From Micrococcales bacterium UBA2037 (GTDB lineage Bacteria; Actinomycetota; Actinomycetes; Actinomycetales; Microbacteriaceae), in contig DDBH01000013.1 in the NCBI GenBank assembly GCA_002333405.1, positions 57,917 through 71,857 of the forward strand: DNA of 13,941 bases, written 5' to 3'. The notes under the pieces were generated by a model. It did no database searches. It was given only the letters and a program-made list of their open reading frames with translations, and was not told where the DNA came from. Shown here piece by piece: positions 6,595 to 13,240 of this stretch. The position numbers were made by a program, and so were the translations under genes. Within the stretch, counting starts at the first letter, position 1, and each line of letters starts with the position of its first letter.

Positions 6595-7485
6595 TTAGAA
6601 ACCGCTGCCAATCTGCTTTAGCCGCTCGACTCGTTTTGGAATTGGCGGGTGAGTGGAAAATGAGCGTTCGACCAGACCTGGTTTTAGCGGGTCGTTTATG
6701 TACATGTGAGCCATAGCTGAATTAGCGCGTTTCATAGGCTTGCCATACTGGCCAAGCTTTTCCAGCGCGGAAGCTAAGCCATCGGGATAGCGCGTCATCT
6801 GCACCCCGGAGGCATCTGCAAGGTACTCACGCTGCCTAGAAACAGCAGCCGAAACTAGTGGCCCAATCAGCCAGGCAATGATCATTCCAACAATGCCCGC
6901 TATCACCAGCACCGCACCAAGCTGGCCGTTATTGCGGCTTCGACCGGAAAGCCCTGAGTAAAACGACATGCGAATCGCCATGTCAGCCAGAATTCCAATC
7001 GCAGACACCAAGCCGAAAACGATCATGGACACTCGAACGTCGTAGTTCTTGATGTGTGAGAGCTCGTGAGCCATCACTCCCTCAAGTTCGTTGTCGTCCA
7101 TGATTTCTAACAAACCAGTGGTTGCAGCAACGATTGAGTTCTCAGGCTTTCTGCCGGTTGCAAATGCGTTTGGAGCAGCGTCCTGAATGATGTAGACCTT
7201 GGGCATTGGCATCCCCTGGGAAATACTCAAATTCTCAACAATGTTCCAGAGTCGTGGGTTATCTCGCTTCTGGATCTCCTTGGCACCACTGATTGCCACA
7301 GCCAATCTGGAACCGGCGTAGTACTGAATCAGCGCATAGCCAATTACCAGAGCGATTATCCAGATAGCGCTTGATCCGTTCCCGCTGTATTGACCCCAGA
7401 GCCATGCCAAAACACCTAGCAGCGCTATGAAGCCGCCGATGATGATGAAGGTGTTTCGCTTATTGGCAGCAATTGCCGAATACAT
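6595..7485 (-). CDS. htpX: M48-family zinc metalloprotease HtpX
   Basis: Membrane-embedded zinc endopeptidase involved in quality control of membrane proteins, with its active site facing the cytoplasm. The zinc motif HELSH gives ligands His140 and His144 with catalytic Glu141, and the third ligand is Glu220 in REYLADASG. Two N-terminal hydrophobic segments (about 13-31 and 40-57) and two central ones (about 153-172 and 190-215) match HtpX topology. The C-terminal FSTHPPIPKRVERL block is typical of the family, and 296 residues is normal. It starts eight bases after the lemA stop, with TAAGG from that stop serving as ribosome site. The pair therefore forms a translationally close operon, the common LemA-HtpX arrangement. 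ilvA lies downstream on the same strand, 41 bases away, and may be co-transcribed. Confidence 0.95.
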   Translation of the reverse strand: MYSAIAANKRNTFIIIGGFIALLGVLAWLWGQYSGNGSSAIWIIALVIGYALIQYYAGSRLAVAISGAKEIQKRDNPRLWNIVENLSISQGMPMPKVYIIQDAAPNAFATGRKPENSIVAATTGLLEIMDDNELEGVMAHELSHIKNYDVRVSMIVFGLVSAIGILADMAIRMSFYSGLSGRSRNNGQLGAVLVIAGIVGMIIAWLIGPLVSAAVSRQREYLADASGVQMTRYPDGLASALEKLGQYGKPMKRANSAMAHMYINDPLKPGLVERSFSTHPPIPKRVERLKQIGSGF

Positions 7486-7493
7486 TTAGGGCC

Positions 7494-8063
7494 TTAGAAC
7501 TTAACGCTTGGTGGCTCTGCAATCGAGCCTGGATCCTCAACCTCAAAGAATTCGCGCTCTGCGAATCCAAGGTTCTTGGCAAAGACGTTGTTTGGGAACT
7601 GCAAAATCTTGGTGTTTAGTTCGCGCACGCCACCATTGAAGAAGCGCCTGGCAGCCATGACTTTGTCCTCGGTGTCGGTAAGTTCTCGTTGAAGCTCCAA
7701 GAAGTTGGTGGATGCAACCAGCGCCGGGTAAGCCTCGGAGACGGCAAATAGGCTCTTTAGGGCTCCTTGAAGCTCACCCTCGGCCTTTGCGGCCTGAGCC
7801 GGGTGCTCGAGTGCCTGCGGGGAGATTGTGGCGGCACGAGCTCTTGTGACGCTCTCGAAAACCTCTTTTTCGTGGGAAGCATAGCCACGAACCGTCTCAA
7901 TCAAGTTCGGGATTAGGTCCGCACGGCGCTTGAGCTGGACAGTGATGTCGCTCCACGCTTCATCGACGCGAACCTTTAGCGCAACCAGGGCGTTGTAAGT
8001 CACCCATAGGTACAAACCAACAACTGCAATGATTCCGATTACAACCCAGATACCTATATCCAC
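7494..8063 (-). CDS. lemA: LemA family membrane protein
   Basis: LemA proteins have one N-terminal membrane helix and a helical-bundle domain; the biochemical role is not settled, though the gene commonly accompanies htpX. This protein has 189 residues: a hydrophobic N-terminus (GIWVVIGIIAVVGLYLW), then the family-specific blocks LKVRVDEAWSDITVQLKRR, ADLIPNLIETVRGYASHE, and the C-terminal FNGGVRELNTKILQFPNN and AEREFFEV. I place the start at the GTG at 8061-8063 because AAGGAG precedes it by four bases and the membrane helix begins there. A longer in-frame ORF starting at 8156 runs into the adjacent tRNA gene and would add an unrelated 31-residue extension, so that start is rejected. It is followed closely by htpX. 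Confidence 0.92.
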   Translation of the reverse strand: MDIGIWVVIGIIAVVGLYLWVTYNALVALKVRVDEAWSDITVQLKRRADLIPNLIETVRGYASHEKEVFESVTRARAATISPQALEHPAQAAKAEGELQGALKSLFAVSEAYPALVASTNFLELQRELTDTEDKVMAARRFFNGGVRELNTKILQFPNNVFAKNLGFAEREFFEVEDPGSIAEPPSVKF

Positions 8064-8067
8064 GTTT

Positions 8068-8073
8068 CTCCTT
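8068..8073 (-). promoter_or_regulatory. Ribosome binding site deciding the GTG start of lemA
   Basis: AAGGAG on the minus strand lies four bases before GTG 8063. It supports this start over the upstream ATG at 8156, which is inside the tRNA gene. Confidence 0.8.
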
Positions 8074-8129
8074 TGTAAATCAACAACCTTCAGACTATTG
8101 GAATTTACTGTGCGTGTACTGAGAAATTG

Positions 8130-8202
8130 TGCCCCGAGTGGGACTCGAACCCACACTGTGACGATTTTAAGTCGTCTGCCTCTGCCATTGGGCTATCGGG
8201 GC
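8130..8202 (-). tRNA. tRNA with anticodon UAA (leucine by codon), short variable loop
   Basis: The minus strand folds into a full cloverleaf of 73 nt: acceptor stem GCCCCGA/TCGGGGC (7 bp), a 3-bp D stem (GCC/GGC) with GG in a loop reading CAATGGCAGA, anticodon stem GACGA/TCGTC around loop CTTAAAA, variable region ACAGT, T stem GTGGG/CCCAC around TTCGAGT, and discriminator A73. The loop gives anticodon UAA, which reads UUA (leucine). CCA is not encoded. The three-base-pair D stem, the AAU-GG-CAGA loop and A73 are leucine-like, but the five-base variable region is class I, whereas leucine tRNAs are normally class II with a long variable arm. It lies between ndh and lemA. Identity as tRNA-Leu rests on the anticodon. 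Confidence 0.9.
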
Positions 8203-8246
8203 GGCTTCCAAGAAAACGGAGCTAGTGCCCCATCCAGCTACTAAGA

Positions 8247-9638
8247 CTATTTACCAGCCTTGGTTGCCCAAGTCTCAAAGAATAATCGGGGGTCTCGCAT
8301 TGCCTCAACTGAGGACAGGTCTCGACCAAGGATGAAGTTCCAAGCCCAGCCCGAAACAACCCTGATCTTGCGCTCCCAGGTTGGCATAGCCAAACCGTGG
8401 TAACCGCGGTGGAAAATCCATGCAACGAAACCGGTTAGGCCGATCTTTCCAGACTGGAACGCACCAACACCGATTCCTAGGCCCGCAACCGCTCCTAGAT
8501 TCTTGTGGAAGTACTCCTTTGGAGCTTCTCCACGAATGCCGGCAACCAGGTTCTTAGCAAGAAGCTTTGCCTGGCGCACTGCATGCTGAGCGTTTGGAAC
8601 GCAGAAGCCACCGACTCCGCCACCAGAAAGGTCTGGCACTGCAGAGACGTCTCCTGCTGTCCATGCCCCAGCGATTACCTTCTCGCCATCAACAATTTGA
8701 AGCTTGGTGTTAGCCATGACGCGGAATCTTGCATCCAGTGGGAAGTCACAGTTCTTAGCAACTGGGGCTGCTGCAACACCAGCAGTCCAGATGATTAGGT
8801 CTGACTCCATGGTTTCGCCAGTGGAGAGCTTCACAATGCCGTTGTCAGCAGAAGTTAGTTGAGTGTCTAGGTGAACAATCGCATTGCGCTTAGCAAGGTT
8901 GTCGATGACCCAGAGCGAGGTCTTTAGAGACACTTCAGGCATGATTCGGCCCATGGCCTCAATCAGGTGGAACTCCACCTCTTCAAAGTCAATCTCTGGG
9001 TAGTAGCCGACTAGCTTTGTGGCCGCACTTCTCAGTTCAGCAAAGGCCTCGATGCCGGCAAAACCGCCACCAACCACAACGGTTGTCAAAAGCCTCTTAC
9101 GAAGCTTCGAGCTCTTTGGGAGGGCTGCAGCTCGCTCGAAATTACCGATCAAGCGGTTTCTGACCTCAACGGCCTCTTCGACGGTCTTCATGCCGATTGC
9201 TTGCTCGGCAATTCCCTTGATTGGGAAGGTCCTGGTGACAGCACCGGCAGTCATCACGATCTGGTCATACTCGATGACCCGGCTCTTGCCGCCCTCAATG
9301 GAAATCGTTGCCTTTTTGGCCTTGTGGTTGACCTTGCTCATGCGACCTGAGACCAGCCTGGTCTTCTTTAGGTGCTGGCGGTGAGAAACAATAACGTGTC
9401 TTGGCTCGATAGATCCGGCGGCAACCTCAGGCAAGAAGGGCTGATAAGTCATGTATGGAAGAGGGTCAACCAAAGTGACCTCAGCTTCGTTTTTCGAAAG
9501 CAGCTTCTCTAGCTTCCAAGCTGTGTAGAAGCCGGCATATCCACCGCCAATGATCAAAATCCGCTTCTTCGGCTTTGGATTCAAGATTGCTTCGGCTACG
9601 GCCGCTGGTGTTTTTGAGTTTGTTGTCTCAATTGTCAT
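8247..9638 (-). CDS. ndh: Type II NADH dehydrogenase (NAD(P)/FAD-dependent oxidoreductase)
   Basis: NDH-2 is a single-subunit, peripheral membrane flavoprotein that passes electrons from NADH to quinone without pumping protons. The FAD-binding Rossmann motif GGGYAGF is at 31-37, after an ILII strand. The second dinucleotide fold, for NADH, is at 190-197 (GGGFAGIE). The flavin-closing motif TAGD is at 327-330, followed by the quinone-side region GGFCVPNAQHAVRQA. A C-terminal amphipathic part (GLTGFVAWIFHRGYHG) is the usual membrane anchor. The length of 463 residues is normal for actinobacterial Ndh. A sulfide:quinone oxidoreductase is unlikely, because the cysteines characteristic of that family are not evident. 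No good Shine-Dalgarno precedes the ATG, and the 33-base gap to the upstream subtilase leaves little room, so co-transcription or a promoter inside the subtilase end is possible. Confidence 0.93.
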   Translation of the reverse strand: MTIETTNSKTPAAVAEAILNPKPKKRILIIGGGYAGFYTAWKLEKLLSKNEAEVTLVDPLPYMTYQPFLPEVAAGSIEPRHVIVSHRQHLKKTRLVSGRMSKVNHKAKKATISIEGGKSRVIEYDQIVMTAGAVTRTFPIKGIAEQAIGMKTVEEAVEVRNRLIGNFERAAALPKSSKLRKRLLTTVVVGGGFAGIEAFAELRSAATKLVGYYPEIDFEEVEFHLIEAMGRIMPEVSLKTSLWVIDNLAKRNAIVHLDTQLTSADNGIVKLSTGETMESDLIIWTAGVAAAPVAKNCDFPLDARFRVMANTKLQIVDGEKVIAGAWTAGDVSAVPDLSGGGVGGFCVPNAQHAVRQAKLLAKNLVAGIRGEAPKEYFHKNLGAVAGLGIGVGAFQSGKIGLTGFVAWIFHRGYHGLAMPTWERKIRVVSGWAWNFILGRDLSSVEAMRDPRLFFETWATKAGK

Positions 9639-9671
9639 GATTTCGCGCTGGTTACTTTCGTATTTTTCGCC

Positions 9672-10868
9672 CTAGTCAGCTTTGCGTTTGTAACGCAAGG
9701 CAAACCAGAAAGATAGTGCCACAAGGGATAACAAAAAATAGAGTAGCGGATTTATGTACCAGGGCGCTTGAACATCTAAAGATTCAGGCGGATCCGCCAG
9801 AGCAGACTGCGGCCTCAGCGGCTCCGGAGACTCTGGCGAAACTAGGTCCACGGCCGATGCTTCATCAAAACTCGATGCCCGGTAAAGGCTCACCCAATAC
9901 TCCAATGAACCAAGTGGATTGGTGCTGGATGTCAGTGAAGATTCCAGAGCGAGAGAAGCGTCAATCAGTCCGAACCCGTAGTCGGCATCAAAGCCTTGCT
10001 GCCCCATGTCCCTGGCTGTTGAAATCAATCTGAAAATGATGTCATTGGCGGTTGCCTCTGGATCCTTTTGCATCATCAGAGCAATCACGCCCGTGACAAT
10101 CGGAGCGGCAGCTGAGGACCCAGACCAGCCGGCGATCTCATCACCCGGGTAACTTCCAAACATGTTCTTTCCCGGTGCGCTAATGGAAACTTCATAACCA
10201 CTGGCGCCAGCAACTGGTTGTGAAACAAAATCTTGATCGACGCCGGTGACCGATATGACTCCGGGAACGGTTGCTGGTGCGCCAGGAAGTGCATTGCCCG
10301 TAAGTTCGTTCCCACTGGCCGCAACAATCACCACGTCATTTTCAAAAGCATGCAAAAAAGCAGCGTCCCAGCTTGCCGGCCAGGTCTGAGCATTTCGACT
10401 GAGTGAGAGGTTGATGATGTCCGCCCCTGCATCAACCGCCCAGGTAACGGCCGCGGCTATTTGAGCATCAGTATCGCTGCCGGGAACTCCGAGCCCAACC
10501 GAAACAGACAGGAGTTTCGCGGCCGGGGCAACGCCAATCACCCCACCGGTAACTAGCCCCTGACCAGCGATTAGTGAGGCAACCATGGTGCCGTGAAACG
10601 AGCTATCGCCAACAGGAGTTCGGCCATCAGGGGTGCCAACGGAAGAGAAATCTGCCCCGCCAATCACCACCGAAGCAAGATCTGGGTGGGTGGTGTCGAT
10701 TCCAGTATCGATGACCGCGACGACGACTGATTCGCCACCTGTCGCCTGCCCTGCCTCTGGTCCAAGCGCCTGCAGCCACCATTGCTGATCGGGGCTAATA
10801 GTCGCTGCTAGCAGTGAGCCAGCCGTAAGCAGTGCAATCAGACGCATGTGCAGACTGCTGGAGACCAT
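9672..10868 (-). CDS. Membrane-anchored S8 subtilase (mycosin-like architecture)
   Basis: Predicted secreted serine protease tethered to the membrane. The subtilisin triad is complete: Asp54 (AVIDTGID), His92 (HGTMVASLIAG) and Ser252 (GSSAAAPIVTG), with Asn187 in AASGN as the oxyanion residue. A hydrophobic signal-like segment lies at about 8-22, and the catalytic domain starts soon after, leaving no room for a normal I9 propeptide. A low-complexity Ser/Pro/Glu linker (about 310-370) leads to one C-terminal helix (about 373-391) and a basic RYKRK stop-transfer tail. This resembles mycosins, but no ESX gene is in the window and the substrate is unknown. The ORF can start at 10868 or, more plausibly, at the ATG at 10847 (residue 8, MRLIALL). 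The latter overlaps the DUF501 stop by 10 bases, suggesting translational coupling; neither has a clear ribosome site. Confidence 0.9.
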   Translation of the reverse strand: MVSSSLHMRLIALLTAGSLLAATISPDQQWWLQALGPEAGQATGGESVVVAVIDTGIDTTHPDLASVVIGGADFSSVGTPDGRTPVGDSSFHGTMVASLIAGQGLVTGGVIGVAPAAKLLSVSVGLGVPGSDTDAQIAAAVTWAVDAGADIINLSLSRNAQTWPASWDAAFLHAFENDVVIVAASGNELTGNALPGAPATVPGVISVTGVDQDFVSQPVAGASGYEVSISAPGKNMFGSYPGDEIAGWSGSSAAAPIVTGVIALMMQKDPEATANDIIFRLISTARDMGQQGFDADYGFGLIDASLALESSLTSSTNPLGSLEYWVSLYRASSFDEASAVDLVSPESPEPLRPQSALADPPESLDVQAPWYINPLLYFLLSLVALSFWFALRYKRKAD

Positions 10869-11320
10869 TCAAGAGCAGCCAGGGCCCGATCTCCAATTGG
10901 ATTTGTGCCCTTGCCTTTGGCAAGCGAGTGCGCCACTAGCGCGTGCAGGCACTTTACCCTCACCGGCATGCCTCCTGCGGAAAAATCAACCAACTCAGGC
11001 ACTTCTTCTATCGCATCACGCTCAGCCAGGTAAGACCGGTGAGCAGCTTGATACTCGGCCAGGACCTCATCGTCGCTGGCCAACAATTCCTGCATTTCAA
11101 CCATAAAACCAGTGGCCTCCAGCCCTGAAATCGCAGCGGTTGCCGCCGGCTGCGTCAGGTAATACAGGGTCGGGAACGGAGTGCCATCATCAAGCCGTGG
11201 CGCTGTTTTTACAACCAACGGCCGCTGGCAAGCACACCTGCTTGCAACTTCCAGAATTCCACGAGCCGGCCTGCCGAGCTGCCTTGAAACTTCTGCGATG
11301 TCGTTCTCAGTCACGCTCAC
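10838..11320 (-). CDS. DUF501 family protein
   Basis: Member of DUF501, a conserved actinobacterial family of unknown function encoded next to FtsB/DivIC and enolase. The 160-residue protein shows the family's landmarks: QLGRPARG near the N-terminus, a Cys-containing RCACQRP, the nearly invariant PRLDDGTPFPTLYYLTQP block, and a second conserved block GGMPVRVKCLHALVAHSLAKG followed by NPIGD. The Cys/His residues (RCAC, KCLHALVAH) could bind a metal or form a redox site, but this is only suggested by spacing. The start is GTG, four bases of which overlap the ftsB stop (GTGA), with a good GGAGG ribosome site seven bases upstream. The coupling to ftsB and to the following subtilase suggests a cell-envelope or division-linked role, not demonstrated here. 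Confidence 0.93.
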   Translation of the reverse strand: MSVTENDIAEVSRQLGRPARGILEVASRCACQRPLVVKTAPRLDDGTPFPTLYYLTQPAATAAISGLEATGFMVEMQELLASDDEVLAEYQAAHRSYLAERDAIEEVPELVDFSAGGMPVRVKCLHALVAHSLAKGKGTNPIGDRALAALEWSPAVCTCV

Positions 11321-11823
11321 TTTGCATCCTCCACCGGGACTTCTACCGCAGCGCGGAGTAGCACTTCTAGGACTGATTCAACCCAGTTTTCCTTGGCTGC
11401 CGAAACCTCAAGACTTATTTCATCTGCATTCCGCTGCTGCGCCAGCAGTGCTCCAAGGGTTGCAGACTTATCGCTGAGGTCTAAGCCCTCGGCGTCCATA
11501 ACCAAATAGGAAACTTCGCCGGGTAGAACGTAGTACAGCCTGTCTCTTGCTTGAGACCTGATATAAACCGGGTCCTGCCAACGGTCACGCTCTGCCTGCA
11601 TGTCTTGAACCTCGTCCTTAGCTTGCTGAATGCTCTCCTGCATTTCAACAATTTGGCGTCGTTGATTCAAATAGCTCTGCACATCAGGGGAAATTAAATA
11701 CGTGCCCAGGACGATAACCAAAATGACGCTCACCGAGACGCTATTTAGCCTCAGCATTCGCTGCAGAATCTTCCCCTGACTCAACGAGACGGGGATTTTT
11801 GGTTCGCGATCCTTGCTAGCCAT
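11317..11823 (-). CDS. ftsB: Septum formation initiator FtsB/DivIC family protein
   Basis: Bitopic division protein expected to link FtsL and FtsQ in the divisome and help activate septal wall synthesis. The layout is a short basic cytoplasmic N-terminus (1-28), one membrane helix (about 29-45, SVSVILVIVLGTYLI), then a coiled coil rich in Gln/Glu/Arg (about 49-85). The family-typical extracytoplasmic segment DPVYIRSQARDRLYYVLPGE follows. The C-terminal tail of about 60 residues is longer than in E. coli FtsB (about 100 residues total), as is usual in Actinobacteria. It is 168 residues long. The gene lies 51 bases downstream of eno and overlaps DUF501 by four bases, the standard eno-ftsB-DUF501 arrangement. 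No ribosome site is evident before its ATG. Confidence 0.93.
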   Translation of the reverse strand: MASKDREPKIPVSLSQGKILQRMLRLNSVSVSVILVIVLGTYLISPDVQSYLNQRRQIVEMQESIQQAKDEVQDMQAERDRWQDPVYIRSQARDRLYYVLPGEVSYLVMDAEGLDLSDKSATLGALLAQQRNADEISLEVSAAKENWVESVLEVLLRAAVEVPVEDAK

Positions 11824-11874
11824 AGCTAATTGAGTTTACGAGTCAAAGCTGGCAAAGCAGTTCAGGCCACGGGG

Positions 11875-13161
11875 TTAGTCGCGGTATCGAGGAAAAGCCT
11901 GGCGGCCAGCATAAACAGCTGAGTCGCCTAGTTCTTCTTCAATCCTTAGCAGCTGGTTGTATTTTGCAACGCGCTCAGACCTGGCTGGTGCACCAGTTTT
12001 GATCTGGCCGGCGTTAGTTGCAACCGCAAGGTCAGCGATGTAGGTGTCCTCGGTCTCACCGGAACGGTGAGAAATCATTGCCTTCATTCCGTGACGCTGG
12101 GCCAGTGAAACCGCATCCATGGTTTCGGTGAGGGTTCCAATTTGATTCACCTTCACGAGAATGGAGTTTCCCGCTGCCATCTCGATGCCCTTTTGAAGGC
12201 GCTCAGGGTTTGTGACGTAGAGGTCGTCTCCAACAATCTGAACCTTGTCGCCAAGTTCAGCGGTCATCTGCGCCCAGCCGGACCAGTCATCCTCAGCAAG
12301 TGGGTCCTCGATTGAAACCAGTGGGTAGCTAGCCAAAAGCTCTGAGTAGTAAGCGACCATGTCTGCTGCCGATTTCTGGCTGCCTTCAAAGTTGTAGCTG
12401 CCAGTTTTCTCATCGAAGAACTCGGTTGAGGCAACATCTAGTGCAAGGGCAATCTGTGTTCCAACTTTGTAGCCGGCCAGTGAGATGGCCTCCACAATCA
12501 GGTCAAGTGCTGCGCGGTTGGTTGGAAGATCAGGTGCAAATCCACCCTCATCGCCAAGTCCGGTGGCAAGGCCCTTGTCAGAAAGAAGCTTCTTTAGCGT
12601 GTGGTAAACCTCTGCGCCCCAGCGCAGAGCCTCTGAGAAGGACTCGGCTCCAAGTGGCACGATCATGAATTCCTGGATGTCCACGCCATTATCAGCGTGG
12701 GCGCCACCATTGATGATGTTCATAAGTGGCACTGGCAAGACGCAGGCGTTTGATCCGCCAAGGTAGCGGTAGAGAGGCAGGTCAACCGACTCCGCTGCCG
12801 CCCTAGAGGCAGCAAGCGATACGCCCAAAATTGCATTTGCTCCAAGGTTGGATTTATTGCTGGTTCCATCAAGCCTCATCAGCTCCTGGTCAACTAGTCG
12901 CTGATCGGTTGCATCAACGTCCAAAAGTGCGGTGTCAATGGTTTCGATTACAGCCTTGACAGCATTCTGAACACCCTTGCCCAAATAGCGAGCCTTGTCT
13001 CCATCGCGAGATTCGTGTGCCTCAAAGGCACCGGTGGATGCACCCGAGGGAACAGCCGCCCTACCAAAAGAATTGTCGGAGAGTAGAACCTCTACCTCTA
13101 CGGTTGGGTTTCCCCTTGAATCAAGAATTTCACGTGCACCAATGGCGGTGATGATAGACAA
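11875..13161 (-). CDS. eno: Enolase
   Basis: Glycolytic/gluconeogenic enzyme converting 2-phosphoglycerate to phosphoenolpyruvate; bacterial enolase also joins the RNA degradosome in some phyla. All key residues are visible: the N-terminal AREILDSRGNPTVEVEV block, the mobile loop SGASTGAFEAHE, His155 in NGGAHADN, general acid Glu205 in GDEGG, metal ligands Asp242, Glu285 and Asp312, catalytic Lys337 in LVKVNQIGT, and the substrate-binding SHRSGET at 364-370 and Lys388. The length of 428 residues is standard. The start codon is TTG, supported by AAGGAG five bases upstream and by the exact position of the conserved N-terminus (MSIITAIGAREILDSRG). It is 79 bases downstream of hisS and upstream of ftsB, forming the head of the division-linked cluster. 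Confidence 0.98.
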   Translation of the reverse strand: MSIITAIGAREILDSRGNPTVEVEVLLSDNSFGRAAVPSGASTGAFEAHESRDGDKARYLGKGVQNAVKAVIETIDTALLDVDATDQRLVDQELMRLDGTSNKSNLGANAILGVSLAASRAAAESVDLPLYRYLGGSNACVLPVPLMNIINGGAHADNGVDIQEFMIVPLGAESFSEALRWGAEVYHTLKKLLSDKGLATGLGDEGGFAPDLPTNRAALDLIVEAISLAGYKVGTQIALALDVASTEFFDEKTGSYNFEGSQKSAADMVAYYSELLASYPLVSIEDPLAEDDWSGWAQMTAELGDKVQIVGDDLYVTNPERLQKGIEMAAGNSILVKVNQIGTLTETMDAVSLAQRHGMKAMISHRSGETEDTYIADLAVATNAGQIKTGAPARSERVAKYNQLLRIEEELGDSAVYAGRQAFPRYRD

Positions 13162-13166
13162 TATGT

Positions 13167-13172
13167 CTCCTT
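13167..13172 (-). promoter_or_regulatory. Ribosome binding site deciding the TTG start of eno
   Basis: AAGGAG on the minus strand lies five bases before the TTG codon that begins the conserved enolase N-terminus. No in-frame ATG or GTG is available nearby. Confidence 0.85.
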
Positions 13173-13240
13173 AGCTAATTGCGTGGTCTAAAAAAGAAAT
13201 GGCGAAAACGACGCTGGCTTCAGGAAGAAAGTTTAGTGAG

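Noticed and set aside
8064..8156. Upstream extension of lemA to an ATG at 8156 (extra 31 residues).
   Set aside because: The extension runs into the tRNA gene, adds a non-family sequence and lacks a ribosome site, whereas GTG 8063 has AAGGAG directly upstream and begins at the membrane helix.
8130..8202. Idea that the UAA-anticodon tRNA is an ochre suppressor.
   Set aside because: A suppressor of UAA stops needs anticodon UUA. Anticodon UAA reads the UUA leucine codon.
10846..11477. Overlapping plus-strand ORFs opposite DUF501 and ftsB.
   Set aside because: They are antisense to well-conserved genes and the translations lack coherent hydrophobicity or motifs.
13162..13240. T-rich stretch (TTTCTTTTTTAG on the minus strand) after hisS as a terminator.
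   Set aside because: No stable GC-rich stem precedes the T-run; only a 3-bp pairing is possible.
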